Positions 14,997 to 24,903 of a stretch of 64,000 nucleotides of DNA are shown here, piece by piece. Under the pieces are notes generated by a model, which saw nothing but the letters and a program-made list of their open reading frames with translations, searched no databases and had not been told where the DNA came from. The first letter of the stretch is position 1. Every line of letters starts with the position of its first letter. The stretch comes from Streptomyces lomondensis (GTDB lineage Bacteria > Actinomycetota > Actinomycetes > Streptomycetales > Streptomycetaceae). The stretch covers positions 372,001-436,000 of the forward strand of contig NZ_BMWC01000001.1 of NCBI RefSeq assembly GCF_014651035.1. The letters run 5' to 3'. The translations under genes and the position numbers were made by a program.

Positions 14997-15947
14997 ATGG
15001 CGTACGACCTGATCACCATGGGGCGGATCGGAGTGGACCTGTATCCGCTCCAGACGGGCGTCCCGCTGCCGCAGGTCACGTCCTTCGGCAAGTTCCTCGG
15101 CGGCTCGGCGAGCAACGTCGCGGTCGCCGCGGCCCGCCTGGGACGGCGCACCGCGGTGATCACCCGTACCGGCGACGACCCCTTCGGCACCTACCTCCAC
15201 GAGGCCCTGAAGGACTTCGGCGTCGACGACCGCTGGGTGACCCCGGTCCCGGGCCTGCCCACCCCGGTCACCTTCTGCGAGGTCTTCCCGCCGGACGACT
15301 TCCCGCTGTACTTCTACCGGCAGCCCAAGGCCCCCGACCTGGAGATCGACGCCCACGAGCTCGACCTCGACGCCATCCGCGACGCCCGCGTCTTCTGGGT
15401 CACGGGCACGGGCCTGAGCGAGGAACCGAGCCGGACGGCGACCCTCGCGGCCCTCGCCCACCGCGCCAAGGCCGGCACGACGGTCTTCGACCTCGACTGG
15501 CGCCCGATGTTCTGGACCGACCCCGACGCGGCCCGCCCCTTCTACGAGGAGGCCCTGCGCCACACCACCGTCGCGGTCGGCAACCTCGACGAGGTGGAGG
15601 TCGCCACGGGCGTGCGCGAACCCCACGCCGCCGCCCGCGCCCTCCTGGACGCCGGTGTCGAGTTGGCCGTCGTCAAGCAGGGCCCGAAGGGCGTCCTGGC
15701 CGTGAACAGCGACGGCGAGAGCGCCGAGGTGCCGCCGCTGCCCGTGAACGTCCTCAACGGCCTCGGCGCCGGCGACGCCTTCGGCGGCTCCCTGGTCCAC
15801 GGCCTCCTGTCCGGCTGGGACCTGGAGAAGACCATGCGGCACGCCAACGCCGCCGGCGCCATCGTCGCCTCCCGCCTGGAGTGCTCCTCCGCGATGCCCA
15901 CCCCGGGCGAGATCGAGGCGGCCGTCACCGCGGGGGCCGTCAAGTGA
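14997..15947 (+). CDS. iolC: 5-dehydro-2-deoxygluconokinase IolC
   Basis: A 316-residue PfkB-family sugar kinase. MAYDLITMGRIGVDLYPLQTG and FGKFLGGSASNVAVAAARLG form the substrate side. NGLGAGDAFGGSLVHGLLSG carries the catalytic GAGD Asp and anion hole. It phosphorylates 5-dehydro-2-deoxy-D-gluconate in inositol catabolism. The ATG at 14997 is preferred over the upstream GTG because GAGGGG (14985-14990) is well placed. Its stop overlaps the next gene's GTG (GTGA), so the two are translationally coupled. Confidence 0.93.
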   Translation: MAYDLITMGRIGVDLYPLQTGVPLPQVTSFGKFLGGSASNVAVAAARLGRRTAVITRTGDDPFGTYLHEALKDFGVDDRWVTPVPGLPTPVTFCEVFPPDDFPLYFYRQPKAPDLEIDAHELDLDAIRDARVFWVTGTGLSEEPSRTATLAALAHRAKAGTTVFDLDWRPMFWTDPDAARPFYEEALRHTTVAVGNLDEVEVATGVREPHAAARALLDAGVELAVVKQGPKGVLAVNSDGESAEVPPLPVNVLNGLGAGDAFGGSLVHGLLSGWDLEKTMRHANAAGAIVASRLECSSAMPTPGEIEAAVTAGAVK

Positions 15948-16825
15948 CCGTCGACGTCTGCGAACTCGTCCGCCTGCGCAGCCACCGCCCGGAGGCGATC
16001 GCCGAGGCCGCCGCCCGCCGCCCCCGCCGGCCGCTGCTCAACGACAACGGCCGGCTGATGATCGTCGCCGCCGACCACCCGGCCCGCGGCGCCCTCGGCG
16101 TCGGCGGCCGCAGCATGGCCATGGCCAACCGCGCGGACCTCCTCGAACGCCTCTGCCTCGCCCTGTCCCGCCCCGGCGTGGACGGCGTCCTCGCCACCGC
16201 CGACATCCTGGACGACCTGCTGCTGCTCGGCGCCCTGGACCACAAGGTCGTCATGGGCTCCATGAACCGCGGCGGCCTCCAGGGCGCCAGCTTCGAACTC
16301 GACGACCGCTTCACCGGCCACCGCCCCGAGGACATCGAGCGCCTGGGCTTCGACGCGGGCAAGCTGCTCCTGCGGATCGACTACGACGACCCGGGCTCGC
16401 TGACCACGCTGGAGTCCACCGCCCGGGCCGTCGACGCCATGGCCGCCCGCAAGCTCCCCGTCTTCGTCGAGCCGTTCATCTCCCGCCGGGACGAGACTGG
16501 CCGGTTGCGCAACGACCTGTCCGCCGAGGCCGTGACCAGGTCGATCGCCATCGCCTCGGGACTCGGCGGCAGTTCCGCCTACACCTGGCTGAAGGTGCCG
16601 GTCACCGCCGACCCCGACGACATGGCCGAGGTCATGGCCGCCTCCACCCTGCCCGCCGTACTGCTCGGCGGCGAGGTGGGAGACGACCAGGACGGGGCGT
16701 ACGAGAAATGGCGCGGCGCCCTCCAACTGCCCACCGTGCGCGGGCTGGTGGTCGGCCGTTCGCTGCTGTACCCGGCGGACGGTGACGTCGCCGCCGCCGT
16801 GGACACCGCCGTAGGACTGCTGTGA
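15944..16825 (+). CDS. Cgl0159-like (beta/alpha)8 aldolase of inositol catabolism
   Basis: A 293-residue protein starting at the GTG at 15944 inside the iolC stop. It reads RPLLNDNGRLMIVAADHPAR and later KLLLRIDYDDPGSLTTLEST. SSAYTWLKVPVTADPDD and LPAVLLGGEVG are typical of a class I aldolase-like TIM barrel, with a candidate Schiff-base Lys in WLKVPV. Its place between iolC and iolB suggests it cleaves 2-deoxy-5-keto-D-gluconate 6-phosphate to dihydroxyacetone phosphate and malonate semialdehyde, the IolJ step. That role is inferred from context. The long frame opening upstream is an iolC shadow. Confidence 0.8.
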   Translation: MTVDVCELVRLRSHRPEAIAEAAARRPRRPLLNDNGRLMIVAADHPARGALGVGGRSMAMANRADLLERLCLALSRPGVDGVLATADILDDLLLLGALDHKVVMGSMNRGGLQGASFELDDRFTGHRPEDIERLGFDAGKLLLRIDYDDPGSLTTLESTARAVDAMAARKLPVFVEPFISRRDETGRLRNDLSAEAVTRSIAIASGLGGSSAYTWLKVPVTADPDDMAEVMAASTLPAVLLGGEVGDDQDGAYEKWRGALQLPTVRGLVVGRSLLYPADGDVAAAVDTAVGLL

Positions 16826-16835
16826 GGGCCGTTTC

Positions 16836-17657
16836 ATGACCAGTGAGCTGTACGTCCCCAAGGGCACCACCGCCGACGTGAACTACGTCCTGGACATCGA
16901 CCCCAAGCGGGCCGGCTGGACGCACAGCAGTCTGCGGATCGTGGAGCTGGCGCCCGACGGCACGCACACCTTCACCACCGGGGACAGCGAGTGGATCGTG
17001 CTGCCCCTGACGGGCGCGTGCACCGTGCGCGTCGAAGACGAGGAGTTCCCCCTCTCGGGCCGGGAGAGCGTGTTCGCGTCGGTCACCGACTTCGCGTACG
17101 CGCCCCGTGACGCCCGGGTCCAGATCGCCTCCGGCGCGGGAGGCCGCTTTGCTTTGGCAGGAGCGAAGTGCGAGCGACAACTCCCCGCCCGCTACGGCCC
17201 CGCGCCGGAGGTCCCCGTCGAACAGCGCGGCACCGGCACCTGCACACGCCACGTCCGCAACTTCGCCTCCGCCGACGCCTTCGAGTGCGACAAGCTCATC
17301 GCGGTCGAGGTGATCACCCCCGGCGGCAACTGGTCCTCGTACCCGCCGCACAAGCACGACGAGCACCGGCCCGGCGAGGAGTCGGAGCTGGAGGAGATCT
17401 ACTACTTCGAGATCGACGGCCCGAACGGTTTCGGCTACCAGCGCGTATTCCCCTCGCGTGAGGGCGGATCCGACGTCCTCACGGAGGTCCGCTCCGGCGA
17501 CGCCGTCCTCGTCCCCGACGGCTGGCACGGCCCGTCGATCGCCCAGCCCGGCCACGACATGTACTACCTCAATGTCATGGCCGGCCCGGGGGAGACGAGG
17601 GAGTGGCGGATCTGCTTCCACCCGGACCACGCAGAGAGCACAGGGGGTTACCGATGA
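16836..17657 (+). CDS. iolB: 5-deoxy-glucuronate isomerase IolB
   Basis: A 273-residue bicupin. SSYPPHKHDEHRPGEESELE-EIYYFEI carries the metal-binding His/Glu set of IolB, and SGDAVLVPDGWHGPSIAQPG gives the last His. It isomerises 5-deoxy-D-glucuronate to 5-dehydro-2-deoxy-D-gluconate, the IolC substrate. It starts 11 nt after the aldolase gene; its TGA overlaps the ATG of iolD. Confidence 0.95.
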   Translation: MTSELYVPKGTTADVNYVLDIDPKRAGWTHSSLRIVELAPDGTHTFTTGDSEWIVLPLTGACTVRVEDEEFPLSGRESVFASVTDFAYAPRDARVQIASGAGGRFALAGAKCERQLPARYGPAPEVPVEQRGTGTCTRHVRNFASADAFECDKLIAVEVITPGGNWSSYPPHKHDEHRPGEESELEEIYYFEIDGPNGFGYQRVFPSREGGSDVLTEVRSGDAVLVPDGWHGPSIAQPGHDMYYLNVMAGPGETREWRICFHPDHAESTGGYR

Positions 17658-19531
17658 CGACCCGGCTGACCGTCGCGCAAGCGCTGGTCCGTTTCCTCGC
17701 CGCCCAGTACACCGAACGCGACGGCGTACGGCAGCGGCTCATCGGCGCCACCTGGGGCATCTTCGGCCACGGCAACGTCGCCGGCCTCGGCCAGGCGCTC
17801 CTGGAGCACACCGACGCGATGCCGTACCACCAGGGCCGCAACGAGCAGGCCATGGTGCACGCGGCGGTCGGCTACGCCCGCCAGTCGGGCCGCCTGTCCA
17901 CGCACGCGGTGACGACCTCCATCGGCCCGGGCGCCACCAACCTCGTCACCGGCGCGGCCCTGGCGACGATCAACCACCTCCCGGTGCTGCTCCTGCCCGG
18001 CGACATCTTCGCCACCCGCCCCGCCGACCCGGTCCTCCAGCAGCTCGAAGTGCCGTATGCGGGCGACGTGTCGGTCAACGACTGCCTGCGCCCGGTGTCG
18101 AAGTACTTCGACCGGATCACCCGCCCCGAGGCCCTGATCCCGTCGGCGCTGAACGCGATGCGCGTGCTCACCGACCCCGTCGAGACCGGCGCCGTCACCC
18201 TCGCCCTGCCCCAGGACGTGCAGGCGGAGGCGTACGACTGGCCCGAGGAGTTCTTCACCGAGCGCGTCTGGACCGTACGGCGACCCGGTGCCGACCCGAC
18301 GGAACTCGCCGAGGCGGTACGGATCATCCGCGCGGCGAAGAGGCCCCTGGTCGTCGCGGGCGGCGGCGTCCACCACAGCCGCGCAGAGGAGGCCCTCGCC
18401 GAGTTCGCCGGGACCACCGGCATCCCGGTCGCCTCCACCCAGGCCGGCAAGGGCTCCCTGCGGCACGACCACCCCCAGGACGTCGGCGGCATCGGCCACA
18501 CCGGCACGGCGACGGCCGACGAACTCGCCCGCACCGCCGACCTGGTGATCGGCGTCGGCACCCGCTACACCGACTTCACCACCGCCTCCGGCACGCTCTT
18601 CGCCAACCCGGACGTGCGGTTTCTCAACCTCAACGTCGCCCCCTTCGACGGCCACAAGCTCGCCGGACAGCCCCTGATCGCGGACGCCCGCACCGGTCTG
18701 GAGGAGCTGACCGAGCGGCTGGAGATGCACGGCCACCGGGTCGCGCCGTCCTACGCCACCGAGTACACCGAGGACAAGGAGCGCTGGGAGCAGCGCGTCG
18801 ACGCCTGCTACGAGGTGGACGAGCCGGACATCCGCCCGACCCAGCCGCAGGTCCTCGGCGTCCTGGACGCCCTCGTCGACGAGTCGGACATTCTCATCAA
18901 CGCGGCCGGTTCCCTCCCCGGCGACCTGCACAAGCTGTGGCGGACCCGGTCCCGCGACCAGTACCACCTGGAGTACGGCTACTCCTGCATGGGCTACGAG
19001 ATCCCGGCCGCGATCGGCGTGAAGATGGCCGCCCCGGACCGGCCCGTGTGGGCGCTGGTCGGCGACGGCACGTATCTGATGATGCCGACGGAGATCGTGA
19101 CGGCCGTCCAGGAGGGCATCGCGATCAAGGTCCTGATCATCCAGAACCACGGCTACGCGTCGATCGGCGGCCTGTCCGAGTCGGTGGGCGGCGAGCGCTT
19201 CGGCACGGCGTACCGCTACCCCTCCGAGGACGGCTCGTACACCGGCCCGCCGCTGCCCGTCGACCTCGCCGCCAACGCGGCCAGCCTCGGCATGCGCGTC
19301 CTGCGCGCGAAGACCGTACGGGACCTGCGGGAGGCCCTCGCCGAGGCCCGGGCCGCCGACACTCCCACATGTGTCTACGTGGAGACCCAAACGGCAGACA
19401 CAGTGTCGGGCGCGCCTCCCGCCCAGGCCTGGTGGGATGTACCCGTGGCCGAGACCGCGACACGGCCGTCCGCGGTCAAGGCACGTGAGCTGTACGAACG
19501 GCACGTCTCCACCCGACGCCGCCATCTGTGA
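17654..19531 (+). CDS. iolD: 3D-(3,5/4)-trihydroxycyclohexane-1,2-dione acylhydrolase IolD
   Basis: A 625-residue thiamine-diphosphate enzyme that opens the inositol-derived ring dione. The N-terminal PYR domain has YHQGRNEQAMVHAAVGYARQ with the activating Glu. The central domain contains RPLVVAGGGVHHSRAEEALA. The C-terminal PP domain has LVGDGTYLMMPTEIVTAVQE and QNHGYASIGGLSES. The start is the ATG at 17654 in the ATGA overlap with iolB; a start 51 nt upstream would overlap iolB more. The next gene begins 15 nt later. Confidence 0.95.
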   Translation: MTTRLTVAQALVRFLAAQYTERDGVRQRLIGATWGIFGHGNVAGLGQALLEHTDAMPYHQGRNEQAMVHAAVGYARQSGRLSTHAVTTSIGPGATNLVTGAALATINHLPVLLLPGDIFATRPADPVLQQLEVPYAGDVSVNDCLRPVSKYFDRITRPEALIPSALNAMRVLTDPVETGAVTLALPQDVQAEAYDWPEEFFTERVWTVRRPGADPTELAEAVRIIRAAKRPLVVAGGGVHHSRAEEALAEFAGTTGIPVASTQAGKGSLRHDHPQDVGGIGHTGTATADELARTADLVIGVGTRYTDFTTASGTLFANPDVRFLNLNVAPFDGHKLAGQPLIADARTGLEELTERLEMHGHRVAPSYATEYTEDKERWEQRVDACYEVDEPDIRPTQPQVLGVLDALVDESDILINAAGSLPGDLHKLWRTRSRDQYHLEYGYSCMGYEIPAAIGVKMAAPDRPVWALVGDGTYLMMPTEIVTAVQEGIAIKVLIIQNHGYASIGGLSESVGGERFGTAYRYPSEDGSYTGPPLPVDLAANAASLGMRVLRAKTVRDLREALAEARAADTPTCVYVETQTADTVSGAPPAQAWWDVPVAETATRPSAVKARELYERHVSTRRRHL

Positions 19532-19545
19532 AGGAGTTCCCGGCC

Positions 19546-21048
<1,503 letters not shown>

Positions 21049-21054
21049 GGGCCT

Positions 21055-21100
21055 CAGGGGCGCGGGGAACTGCGCGACCAACCACAACGCACCCGCACCC
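21055..21100. repeat. Streptomyces-type intergenic repeat
   Basis: CAGGGGCGCGGGGAACTGCG and CGACCAACCACAACGCACCC match, from memory, a short sequence scattered downstream of genes in many Streptomyces genomes. It can fold through GCGC/GCGC pairing. Only one copy is in the window. It occupies part of the 190-bp gap after mmsA. Confidence 0.6.
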
Positions 21101-21240
21101 GGCAGACCACAGCACCACCCGAGCTCGACCCCGTACACCACCCGCAGTACGCCACAAACTCCGTGTACACCCCTGGAAGGCCCCGCACTTCGGTCTCCGG
21201 TCGACAACTCATCGACAGGTTCACCCCGTACCGTTGACGC

Positions 21241-23895
21241 ATGGATCTTCGACTGCCCGATCTCCGCGGGCTGCTTCGGAGGCCCCGGAGGCTGCTCGCC
21301 GCCGGGGCCGCCGTCGTCGTGCTCGCCGGCGCGGGCACATGGACGGCCGTCGCGAACGACGAGACGCCCCCGGTCCACCGCACCGACCGGCTCCTGAACA
21401 CCCAGGACGGCGTGCGCATAGACACCTCGTTCTTCACCTCCACAGGAGCCGGCCGGCGCCCCGCCGTCCTGCTCGGGCACGGCTTCGGCGGCAGCAAGAA
21501 CGACGTACGGCAGCAGGCCGAGGACCTCGCCCGGGACGGCTACGCGGTCCTGACCTGGTCGGCCCGCGGCTTCGGCAAGTCGACCGGGAAGATCGGGCTG
21601 AACGACCCGAAGGGCGAGGTCGCCGACGTCTCGAAGCTCATCGACTGGCTGGCCGAGCAGCCGCAGGTCGAGCTCGACAAGAAGGGCGACCCCCGCGTCG
21701 GCATGGCCGGTGGCTCCTACGGCGGCGCCATCGCCCTGCTCACCGCGGGCCACGACCAGCGCGTGGACGCCATCGCCCCGGCGATCACGTACTGGAACCT
21801 CGCCGACGCGCTGTTCCCGAACGGCGTGTTCAAGAAGCTGTGGGCCGGCATCTTCGTCAACTCCGGCGGCGGCTGCGAGCGGTTCGAACCCGCGCTGTGC
21901 CGGATGTACGAGCGGGTCGCCGAGTCGGGCACACCGGACGCCGAGGCACGCAAGCTGCTGGAGGAGCGCTCGCCCTCCGCGGTCGGCAAGAACATCAAGG
22001 TGCCGACGCTGCTGGTGCAGGGCCAGTCCGACTCCCTCTTCCCGCTCGGCCAGGCCGACCAGGCGGCGAAGGCGATCCGCGCGGGCGGCGCCCCCGTCGA
22101 CGTCGACTGGATCGCCGGCGGCCACGACGGCGGCGACATGGAGACCAGCCGCGTCCAGGGCCGCGTGACGTCCTGGTTCGACCGCTACCTGAAGGACGAC
22201 AAGGGCACCGACACCGGCCCCGCCTTCCGCGTCACCCGCACCCTGGGCCTGGGCTCCGGCGACGGCGAACCCCGCCTCACCGGCGTGACCTCGGACCGCT
22301 ACCCGGGCCTGGAGAGCGAGCGGCGCTCCCTCGCCCTGGCCGGCCGCGAGCAGAGCTTCGACAATCCGCCCGGCGCCAGTCCGCCCGGCGTCTCCGCCCT
22401 GCCCGGCCTCGGCGGCGCCGGCGGACTGAGCCAGCTGTCCACGCTCGGCATCGGCGTCTCCCTCGACTTCCCCGGCCAGTTCGCCGCGTTCGAGTCCGCG
22501 CCGTTCCACGACGACCTCCAGATCACCGGCTCTCCCACCGCCACGGTCCACGTCAAGTCCACCAGCGACGACGCCGTGCTCTTCGCCAAGCTCTACGACG
22601 TCGGCCCGGGCCGCACCCAGCCGGTCCTGCCCTCCCAGCTCGTCACGCCCATCAGGGTCGAGGGCGCCAAGGCGGGCAAGGACGTCACCTTCACCCTCCC
22701 GGCGATCGACCACGAGATCGACGACGGCCACCGGCTGCGCCTGGTCCTCGCCTCGACGGACCTCGGCTACGCCTCCCCGACGGCCCCGGCGACGTACACC
22801 GTCTCCCTCAAGGGCGACCTGAAGGTCCCCTCGGGCCTCGGCCAGAGCAACACCCAGGGCCCGCTGCCCGCGTGGGTGTGGTGGCTGCCGCTCACCGGCG
22901 CCGGCATCGCACTGGCGCTGGTCCTCACGGGCCGCCGCCGCACGGCCGCCCCCGCCCCGCCCGACCCCGCGCTCGCCGAAGTCCCCCTCCAGATCACGGA
23001 CCTGACCAAGCGGTACGCCAAGTCGTCCGACCGGTACGCCGTCAAGGACCTGTCGTTCCGCGTGGAGAAGGGCCAGGTCCTGGGCCTCCTCGGCCCCAAC
23101 GGAGCGGGGAAGACGACCACCCTGCGCATGCTGATGGGCCTCATCAAGCCCGACGGCGGCGAGATCCGCGTCTTCGGCCACGCGATCAGCGCGGGCGCCC
23201 CGGTGCTCTCCCGCGTCGGCGCCTTCGTCGAGGGCGCGGGCTTCCTGCCGCACCTGTCCGGCCGGGAGAACCTGGAGCTGTACTGGCGCGCCACCGGCCG
23301 CCCCGCCGAGGACGCGCACATGGAGGAGGCCCTGGAGATCGCGGGCCTGGGCGACGCGCTCGCCCGCGCCGTGCGCACCTACTCCCAGGGCATGCGCCAG
23401 CGCCTCGCCATCGCCCAGGCCATGCTCGGCCTGCCGGACCTGCTCATCCTCGACGAACCGACCAACGGCCTGGACCCGCCCCAGATCCGCGAGATGCGCG
23501 AGGTGATGATCCGCTACGCCGCCGCCGGCCGCACGGTCATCGTCTCCAGCCATCTCCTCGCGGAGGTGGAGCAGACCTGCACCCACCTGGTCGTGATGGA
23601 CCACGGACAGCTCGTGCAGGCGGGCCCGGTCGAGGACATCGTCGGCTCGGGCGACACGCTCCTGGTGGGCACGGCCACGCCCGTGGAGGAGCCGATCGTC
23701 GAGAAGGTCGCCGCCCTGCCGGGCGTCGCCTCGGCCGTACGCGCCGACGAGGGCCTCCTCGTCCAGCTCGACGCCGACGGCACCCCGCAGCGCCTGGTCG
23801 CCGACCTCGTACGGCTGGACGTGGCGGTGCGCTCGGTCGGCCCCCACCGCCGCCTGGAGGACGCCTTCCTCACCCTGATCGGAGCCGAAGCATGA
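21241..23895 (+). CDS. Fusion of S15/CocE-type hydrolase with ABC transporter ATPase
   Basis: An 884-residue fusion. An N-terminal hydrophobic segment (about 18-35) is followed by an X-Pro-dipeptidyl-peptidase-like alpha/beta hydrolase (about 50-320). Its elbow is GMAGGSYGG, with Ser159, and it ends ...VDWIAGGHDGGDMET. A jelly-roll CocE-C-like domain runs to about 530, and a second membrane segment, WVWWLPLTGAGIALALVLTG, lies near 544-563. The ABC ATPase follows: Walker A GPNGAGKT 618-625, signature YSQGM 714-718, Walker B LLILDE 734-739. The hydrolase would be outside the membrane and the ATPase inside. The permease gene overlaps its stop (ATGA). Export of a peptide-like substrate with coupled cleavage is a guess. 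Confidence 0.88.
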   Translation: MDLRLPDLRGLLRRPRRLLAAGAAVVVLAGAGTWTAVANDETPPVHRTDRLLNTQDGVRIDTSFFTSTGAGRRPAVLLGHGFGGSKNDVRQQAEDLARDGYAVLTWSARGFGKSTGKIGLNDPKGEVADVSKLIDWLAEQPQVELDKKGDPRVGMAGGSYGGAIALLTAGHDQRVDAIAPAITYWNLADALFPNGVFKKLWAGIFVNSGGGCERFEPALCRMYERVAESGTPDAEARKLLEERSPSAVGKNIKVPTLLVQGQSDSLFPLGQADQAAKAIRAGGAPVDVDWIAGGHDGGDMETSRVQGRVTSWFDRYLKDDKGTDTGPAFRVTRTLGLGSGDGEPRLTGVTSDRYPGLESERRSLALAGREQSFDNPPGASPPGVSALPGLGGAGGLSQLSTLGIGVSLDFPGQFAAFESAPFHDDLQITGSPTATVHVKSTSDDAVLFAKLYDVGPGRTQPVLPSQLVTPIRVEGAKAGKDVTFTLPAIDHEIDDGHRLRLVLASTDLGYASPTAPATYTVSLKGDLKVPSGLGQSNTQGPLPAWVWWLPLTGAGIALALVLTGRRRTAAPAPPDPALAEVPLQITDLTKRYAKSSDRYAVKDLSFRVEKGQVLGLLGPNGAGKTTTLRMLMGLIKPDGGEIRVFGHAISAGAPVLSRVGAFVEGAGFLPHLSGRENLELYWRATGRPAEDAHMEEALEIAGLGDALARAVRTYSQGMRQRLAIAQAMLGLPDLLILDEPTNGLDPPQIREMREVMIRYAAAGRTVIVSSHLLAEVEQTCTHLVVMDHGQLVQAGPVEDIVGSGDTLLVGTATPVEEPIVEKVAALPGVASAVRADEGLLVQLDADGTPQRLVADLVRLDVAVRSVGPHRRLEDAFLTLIGAEA

Positions 23896-24758
23896 GCAAG
23901 CTCGCCGAGCCGCCCGTCGAGGTCGCCGACGGCTACCGCGCGGGCCGCACCCTGCCCTTCCGCGTCGAGCTGGTCCGGCAGCTGAAGCGGCGCCGCACCC
24001 AGGTCATGGGCGGCGTCCTGCTCGCCCTGCCGATCATCCTGCTCGTCGCCTTCCAGGTCGGCGGCGAGCCGGGCGGCGGCAACCAGCGCGTGAACCTCAT
24101 GGACACGGCCACCGCGTCCGGAGCCAACTTCGCCGCGGTCAACCTCTTCGCCTCCGCCGGCTTCCTGCTCGTCATCCCCGTCGCGCTGTTCTGCGGCGAC
24201 ACGGTCGCCTCGGAGGCGAGCTGGTCCTCCCTGCGCTATCTGCTCGCGGCGCCCGTGCCCCGGGCCCGGCTGCTGTGGTCCAAGCTCGCCGTCGGACTGT
24301 CCCTCAGCCTGGCCGCGCTCGTCCTGCTGCCGGTCGTCGCCCTGATCGTCGGCACGGCCGCCTACGGCTGGGGCCCGCTCCAGCTGCCCACCGGCGGCAC
24401 CCTGCCCACCGGCACCGCCGCGCAGCGCCTGCTGATCGTCGTGGTGTACATCATGGTGTCCCAACTGGTCACCGCCGCCCTGGCGTTCTGGCTGTCGACC
24501 CGGACGGACGCCCCGCTCGGCGCGGTCGGCGGCGCGGTGTTCCTCACCATCATCGGCAGCGTCCTGGACGAGGTCACGGCCCTCGGTGACTGGCGCGACT
24601 TCCTGCCCGCGCACTGGCAGTACGCCTGGCTCGACGCCGTCCAGCCCCAGTTGCAGTGGACGGACATGATCCAGGGCGCCTCCATCTCCGTAACGTACGC
24701 GCTGGTGCTGTTCGCCCTGGCCTTCCGGGGTTTCGCCCGCAAGGACGTCGTCTCGTAG
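23892..24758 (+). CDS. ABC transporter permease (ABC-2 type)
   Basis: A 288-residue membrane protein with about six helices: MGGVLLALPIILLVAFQVGG; FLLVIPVALFCG; LSLSLAALVLLPVVALIVG; LLIVVVYIMVSQLVTAALAF; LGAVGGAVFLTIIG; VTYALVLFALAFRGF. EASWSSLRYLLAAPVPRARL before the third helix is the coupling-loop pattern of ABC-2 permeases. It overlaps the hydrolase-ATPase gene by 4 nt and must be its partner. Confidence 0.9.
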   Translation: MSKLAEPPVEVADGYRAGRTLPFRVELVRQLKRRRTQVMGGVLLALPIILLVAFQVGGEPGGGNQRVNLMDTATASGANFAAVNLFASAGFLLVIPVALFCGDTVASEASWSSLRYLLAAPVPRARLLWSKLAVGLSLSLAALVLLPVVALIVGTAAYGWGPLQLPTGGTLPTGTAAQRLLIVVVYIMVSQLVTAALAFWLSTRTDAPLGAVGGAVFLTIIGSVLDEVTALGDWRDFLPAHWQYAWLDAVQPQLQWTDMIQGASISVTYALVLFALAFRGFARKDVVS

Positions 24759-24903
24759 GTCAACGGAGGATCACCCACCGGTCTCGACGGGCCGCCTCCG
24801 TGGCCGCTTCGAGACGCTTCCGCAACGCTCCGTACCGCACGTTCCGGCCCCCCGCGCCGTCACAGTCGCAAGAAGATGCCGACGGACCAAGGGGGCACGG
24901 ACG

